DNA of 64,000 bases from Pedobacter chitinilyticus (lineage in GTDB: Bacteria; Bacteroidota; Bacteroidia; Sphingobacteriales; Sphingobacteriaceae): the NCBI RefSeq assembly GCF_003313385.1, contig NZ_QMHN01000005.1, forward strand, positions 1 to 64,000. Reading direction: 5' to 3'. Numbering within the stretch: position 1 is the stretch's first letter; each line of letters starts with the position of its first letter. A program made the position numbers and the translations under genes. Positions 60,774 through 64,000 of this stretch are shown here, piece by piece. The notes under the pieces were generated by a model that was not told the origin of the DNA, ran no database searches, and saw only the letters and a program-made list of their open reading frames with translations.

Positions 60774-61591
60774 GGGTTGGTATTTTAGGAGCAAATGGAT
60801 TTTTGGGGCGTAACTTGTGTGAAAAATATCTTAGAAATGGCACTCACGTGTGTGCTTATTATCACCAAAATAAAGATTTAATTCCTAAAGGATGCGAAAT
60901 TCTTCCGTACCAACAAATTTCTAATAGTGCACTAGATTGTTTAATTATATCAATTGGAGGGCATGACAGTAGTCATAATGAATTTTTAGATCAATACCAG
61001 CTTTTATATTCCTTAATTAAAAATGGAAGATTTAAAAAAATAATCTTATTTTCTAGTGTAGAAGTCTATGGCAATCATACAATGCCAATTCAAGTCGATA
61101 CATGTTTTAATGCTCCGAAAATCTATGGGCTTTCTAAATTAGCACAAGAGTTTTTGATCAAATCATGTGATAGTTTTTCAATCATTCGGCCAACATATAT
61201 TTACGGAATTGGAATGAAGAGAAATTCATTGATTCCGATTTGGGTAGAGAATGCGATAAGGCATGGAGAATTATACGTATATGGTGATGGTCAGAGAGTA
61301 CAGGATTATCTGCACATTGATGATCTTTGTGATCTTTGTATAGAAGTATCTAATAAAGATATAAACGATATCATCATTGCCGCCTCAGGAAGCTCTACCT
61401 CAAATCATCAAGTTGCTGAATATATTACAAATACGATTTTAGGAAGTAGTATAAAATATATTGGAACTGATGGCTCTCCTTCATTTAAATTTGATATCTC
61501 TAAAACTGTAGATACCTATAGTTGGCTGCCTAAAGTAACTTTAGAACTAGGATTAAAAAATTATATAGATCATGAGAACTCTAATCTATAG
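60770..61591 (+). CDS. NAD-dependent epimerase/dehydratase
   Basis: An extended SDR of 273 residues. VGILGANGFLGRNLCEKYLR is the NAD motif; LFSSVEVYG and YGLSKLAQEF supply the Ser and the Tyr-x3-Lys; RPTYIYGIGMKRNSLIPIWV and YGDGQRVQDYLHIDDLCDLC are the C-terminal sugar-nucleotide signatures. It could be an epimerase or a 4-keto reductase (for example of the Gmd product). It overlaps the phosphoesterase gene by 20 bases. Confidence 0.88.
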   Translation: MRVGILGANGFLGRNLCEKYLRNGTHVCAYYHQNKDLIPKGCEILPYQQISNSALDCLIISIGGHDSSHNEFLDQYQLLYSLIKNGRFKKIILFSSVEVYGNHTMPIQVDTCFNAPKIYGLSKLAQEFLIKSCDSFSIIRPTYIYGIGMKRNSLIPIWVENAIRHGELYVYGDGQRVQDYLHIDDLCDLCIEVSNKDINDIIIAASGSSTSNHQVAEYITNTILGSSIKYIGTDGSPSFKFDISKTVDTYSWLPKVTLELGLKNYIDHENSNL

Positions 61592-62216
61592 TGACGTCCA
61601 TGGCAATCTCCCTGCTTTCGAAAAAATGTTGAAAGCCGAAGAAAAGTATGAGAGTTATGTCTGTTTAGGTGACTTGGTTAATTATGGGCCCTGGAGTAAT
61701 GAATGTGTTGAATTGGCCAATTCACTTTATGGTTCAACTATAATAATGGGGAACCATGAAGAAGCATTTATCAATGGCTACTATCCAGGAGAAAATGCTT
61801 TGGTAAAGGAATTTTTTAACATTACCTATAAAGAATTTAGTTTAGTGGAAGAGATTAAAAAATTTAAGAGAAAAATTATTTTAAACAACTTTACCTGTAC
61901 ACATACAATTTTAGATAAATATATCTATCCAGATACTGATATAGAATTAACATACAATTGCATAATAGGTCATTCCCATCATCAATTTGAGTATAAAAAT
62001 AATGGATACGTGTTATATAATGCTGGAAGCGTGGGGCAAAACAGGAAATTTATCGACACTATAAACTACCTTATATATGATTGGGATCAGAAAAGTATTA
62101 CGATGAAAGCAATGCCATATGATATAAAACCGTTAATTAATGAGATGAAGAATCGAGGTTATTCAGATAATTGTATGGCTTATTATCTGTCAAAGAAAAG
62201 AGCAAATCTTTTTTAA
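61572..62216 (+). CDS. Calcineurin-like metallophosphoesterase
   Basis: A protein of 214 residues, cytosolic, with all metal motifs: YSDVHGNLPAFEKML, CLGDLVNYGPWSNECV, IIMGNHEEAFINGY and IIGHSHHQFEYKNNG with GSVGQNR at the end. It is of the YfcE/ApaH-like phosphodiesterase group. Such a gene is not a standard part of polysaccharide loci; its 20-base overlap with the epimerase gene ties it to the cassette. The substrate could be a sugar phosphate or nucleotide (unknown). Confidence 0.87.
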   Translation: MRTLIYSDVHGNLPAFEKMLKAEEKYESYVCLGDLVNYGPWSNECVELANSLYGSTIIMGNHEEAFINGYYPGENALVKEFFNITYKEFSLVEEIKKFKRKIILNNFTCTHTILDKYIYPDTDIELTYNCIIGHSHHQFEYKNNGYVLYNAGSVGQNRKFIDTINYLIYDWDQKSITMKAMPYDIKPLINEMKNRGYSDNCMAYYLSKKRANLF

Positions 62217-62217
62217 C

Positions 62218-62395
62218 ATGATAGAAGTTAATGTTTCTATGGCACCTACGGACATTAAAAATATATAATCAAAACTATTGAGAGATTATTGTCTTAAAAA
62301 GTCAATCTTGACAGGTTGATTATCTCAAATGATCTATCTTTTGATCAAATAGATAATATAATCAACGATTATCAAAGTAGGGTGCATTAACCTTG
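62218..62395 (+). pseudogene. Possible decayed gene
   Basis: Just after the phosphoesterase stop an ATG (62219) opens a frame MIEVNVSMAPTDIKNI, stop, then SKLLRDYCLKKSILTG, stop; a second frame next to it reads on as LIISNDLSFDQIDNIINDYQ and ends TAA. One stop and one frameshift would join these into a coding-like stretch of about 55 codons. No family is recognised. The alternative is plain non-coding AT-rich DNA. Confidence 0.25.
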
Positions 62396-62482
62396 GTTCA
62401 ATTAAAAAAATCTTTTTTGCATTTAGAAATGAATGGTAGAATACAACCCGCTTTGTGTTCAATTTAAGTATACGACCAAAAA

Positions 62483-63934
62483 ATGAGCAACAGAACAGTT
62501 AATTCAGTTTCTTGGTATACAATAGATATATTGTTAAATAGAGGTACTTATTTTTTAATTACGATGTATATTGCTAAGATGATAGGGCCAGAAGAATTTG
62601 GACTTGCATCAATACTAAGTATAATTTATTACCTTGGGCTTGCATTATCAGATAGCGGCATGTCGAATTCTTTAATGCGAACTAAGAACTGTGATAATGT
62701 CGATTATAGCACAGTACTAATTACGAATATAGTCTTTGGATTTTTTGTTTATGGTATATTATTTTTATGTGCACCATTAATTTCTAGCTTTTTTTCAAAT
62801 GTTAAATTAGCTTCCTTAGTGCCTGTCTACAGTCTTGGAATACTGCTAGCTTCCTTTAAAAGTGTATATATTGCCTTTATGATGAAACATTTTGAATATC
62901 GAAAAATGTTTTTTATAAATTTACCAGGTAACTTAATTAGTGTCGTTCTGTCTATTGTTCTGAGCAATAGCGGCTTAGGTATATGGAGTATTGTTTGTTT
63001 ATTTCTTTCAAATCAGTTTATTTCACTTATTCTTTTTATTTTATATTCTGGTTGGCGAACTAAACTAAAAGTAAGCTGGGTGAAATTCACTTATCATTTT
63101 AATTTTGGTTATAAACTATCAATTTCAGCATTTATAAATACTATTTTTGAAAATATTTATCAGTTGATCATAGGAAGGTATTATTCAATTAAGATGACTG
63201 GAATATATGATCGGGCTTACACGTTGGGGAATTATCCAATCTCTATTCTAAGTACAGTTATTTCAAAAGTCACGCTTCCAGAATTTGCTAATCATATTGA
63301 CGATCCTCACGTACTTAGAAATAAGTTTAGAACCTCAATAATGGCAGTGTCTTTAATTTCTAGCTTGGTAATATTTTCAATTTTGACTGTTGTACCTTAT
63401 TTAATTAGAAATTTTATGGGAATTGAATGGAACGATAGTATACCTATTTTTAAGATCCTTTGTATAGGCCTTTTTTTTTATCCGATACATGCTATGAACT
63501 TGAATGTACTAAATATATACGGCAGAAGTGACATATTTCTTTTACTTGAAATCATTAAGAAATTTGTGCAGATAGGAGCAATTATAGCATTTTATAGTTT
63601 TGGAATAATGGGTTTAGCATACAGCTTTGGGGTATTATCTTTTTTTTCTTTTTTTGCAAATACATATTACACGCAGAAATATATAGGATATACGATTTAT
63701 AAACAGGGAATAGATATAATTCTAAATTTATTAATTGGTATAGGCGCTTATTTAATCTCATCGTCAATCTTTATATTTTTAGGATTATCCCTTTCTGTAC
63801 TGTTATTACAACTATTTACATTCTTACTTTTATTTATTATAGGTTCTTATAATGTAAATAAAACTATACATGTTTTCATTTGGAAACTAATTAGGAATAA
63901 TTTATACAGCTTTTTACGATTAAAAAGAAAATGA
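62483..63934 (+). CDS. Wzx-type oligosaccharide flippase
   Basis: A polytopic membrane protein of 483 residues with about 12-14 helices of the polysaccharide-transport (MATE/MviN-related) superfamily. It starts VSWYTIDILLNRGTYFLITM and YIAKMIGPEEFGLASILSII, typical of Wzx; FGYKLSISAFINTIFENIYQ and IGRYYSIKMTGIYDRAYTLG are in the middle. It moves undecaprenyl-linked repeat units to the periplasm. The stop overlaps the next ATG as ATGA. Wzx plus a Wzz-like gene indicates the Wzx/Wzy pathway. Confidence 0.9.
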   Translation: MSNRTVNSVSWYTIDILLNRGTYFLITMYIAKMIGPEEFGLASILSIIYYLGLALSDSGMSNSLMRTKNCDNVDYSTVLITNIVFGFFVYGILFLCAPLISSFFSNVKLASLVPVYSLGILLASFKSVYIAFMMKHFEYRKMFFINLPGNLISVVLSIVLSNSGLGIWSIVCLFLSNQFISLILFILYSGWRTKLKVSWVKFTYHFNFGYKLSISAFINTIFENIYQLIIGRYYSIKMTGIYDRAYTLGNYPISILSTVISKVTLPEFANHIDDPHVLRNKFRTSIMAVSLISSLVIFSILTVVPYLIRNFMGIEWNDSIPIFKILCIGLFFYPIHAMNLNVLNIYGRSDIFLLLEIIKKFVQIGAIIAFYSFGIMGLAYSFGVLSFFSFFANTYYTQKYIGYTIYKQGIDIILNLLIGIGAYLISSSIFIFLGLSLSVLLLQLFTFLLLFIIGSYNVNKTIHVFIWKLIRNNLYSFLRLKRK

Positions 63935-64000
63935 GTACACTAGCACCAATAGTAATATACACTTATACAAGAATTGATCACCTAATAAAAACGGTCGATG
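63931..64000 (+). CDS. Glycosyltransferase, N-terminal fragment (cut by window edge)
   Basis: An ATG overlapping the flippase stop (ATGA) opens a frame that runs off the right edge: STLAPIVIYTYTRIDHLIKT. The hydrophobic strand followed by Y-T-R-x-D-H-L is the start of a GT2-like glycosyltransferase in many polysaccharide loci. Only 23 residues are visible, so the family call rests on this short match and the context. Confidence 0.6.
   Translation, partial: MSTLAPIVIYTYTRIDHLIKTVD

Noticed and set aside
1..64000. tRNA, rRNA, CRISPR or insertion-sequence genes
   Set aside because: No cloverleaf with a TTCGAAT/C arm, no regular direct-repeat array and no transposase or integrase motif was noticed on either strand.

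Overview
The window looks like a chromosomal segment of a Bacteroidota bacterium, most likely Sphingobacteriaceae and close to Pedobacter. The signs are TAnnTTTG-type -7 promoter boxes with few Shine-Dalgarno sites, two secreted enzymes with type IX secretion (T9SS) C-terminal sorting domains, an outer-membrane beta-barrel receptor with a carboxypeptidase-like N-terminal domain, a long acidic tail on ribosomal protein S16, many 'LxxC' lipoproteins, and short dispersed intergenic palindromes. The DNA is moderately AT-rich. No tRNA, rRNA, CRISPR array, transposase or phage gene was recognised.

Layout. 1-695 is gene-free, with hairpins and a possible gene remnant. 0.7-10 kb holds a TonB-dependent receptor, an LEA14-like lipoprotein, a PIG-L deacetylase, a 41-residue membrane protein overlapping a Na+/solute symporter, and a DUF2911 protein. 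10-20 kb is housekeeping: an SDR enzyme, Tex, HflX, RbfA, a hemolysin-III-like protein, a divergent lipid kinase/App1 phosphatase pair, a META-domain lipoprotein and Aat. 20-28.4 kb carries an M28 peptidase with a TlpA-like protein, a DUF4397 lipoprotein, two-domain metallophosphoesterase, HtpG, an M16 peptidase and peptide deformylase. 28.4-36 kb has a GHL10-type T9SS-secreted hydrolase, an ECF sigma/anti-sigma/adhesin-like operon, and NifU-like plus Mrp Fe-S factors. 36-43.7 kb has a GT51 transglycosylase with AsmA-like N-terminus, Hpt, a phosphatidylserine decarboxylase-family protein, Glu dehydrogenase with MscS, L19 and TrmD. 43.8-49 kb is a secreted PL6 polysaccharide lyase and a lipoprotein lying between trmD/rplS and rimM/rpsP, genes that usually form one operon.

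From 49.9 kb to the right edge runs one rightward surface-polysaccharide locus: gmd, an SLBB-rich export protein, four genes matching the WbpA/E/D/B route to UDP-GlcNAc(3NAc)A, a Wzz-like co-polymerase, then a more AT-rich cassette (VioA-like aminotransferase, ATP-grasp ligase, epimerase, metallophosphoesterase), a Wzx-like flippase and the start of a glycosyltransferase. The locus continues beyond the window.

The most notable points are: a tandem TTGGTnnACCAA operator placed on the promoter of the PL6 lyase; the insertion of that lyase into the rpsP-rimM-trmD-rplS cluster; the aminotransferase/ATP-grasp/epimerase/phosphoesterase cassette; structured leaders before rpsP, rplS and glutamate dehydrogenase; several promoters so close to start codons that leaderless mRNAs are implied; and a family of dispersed palindromic repeats. 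All calls come from reading the sequence; no database search was run.
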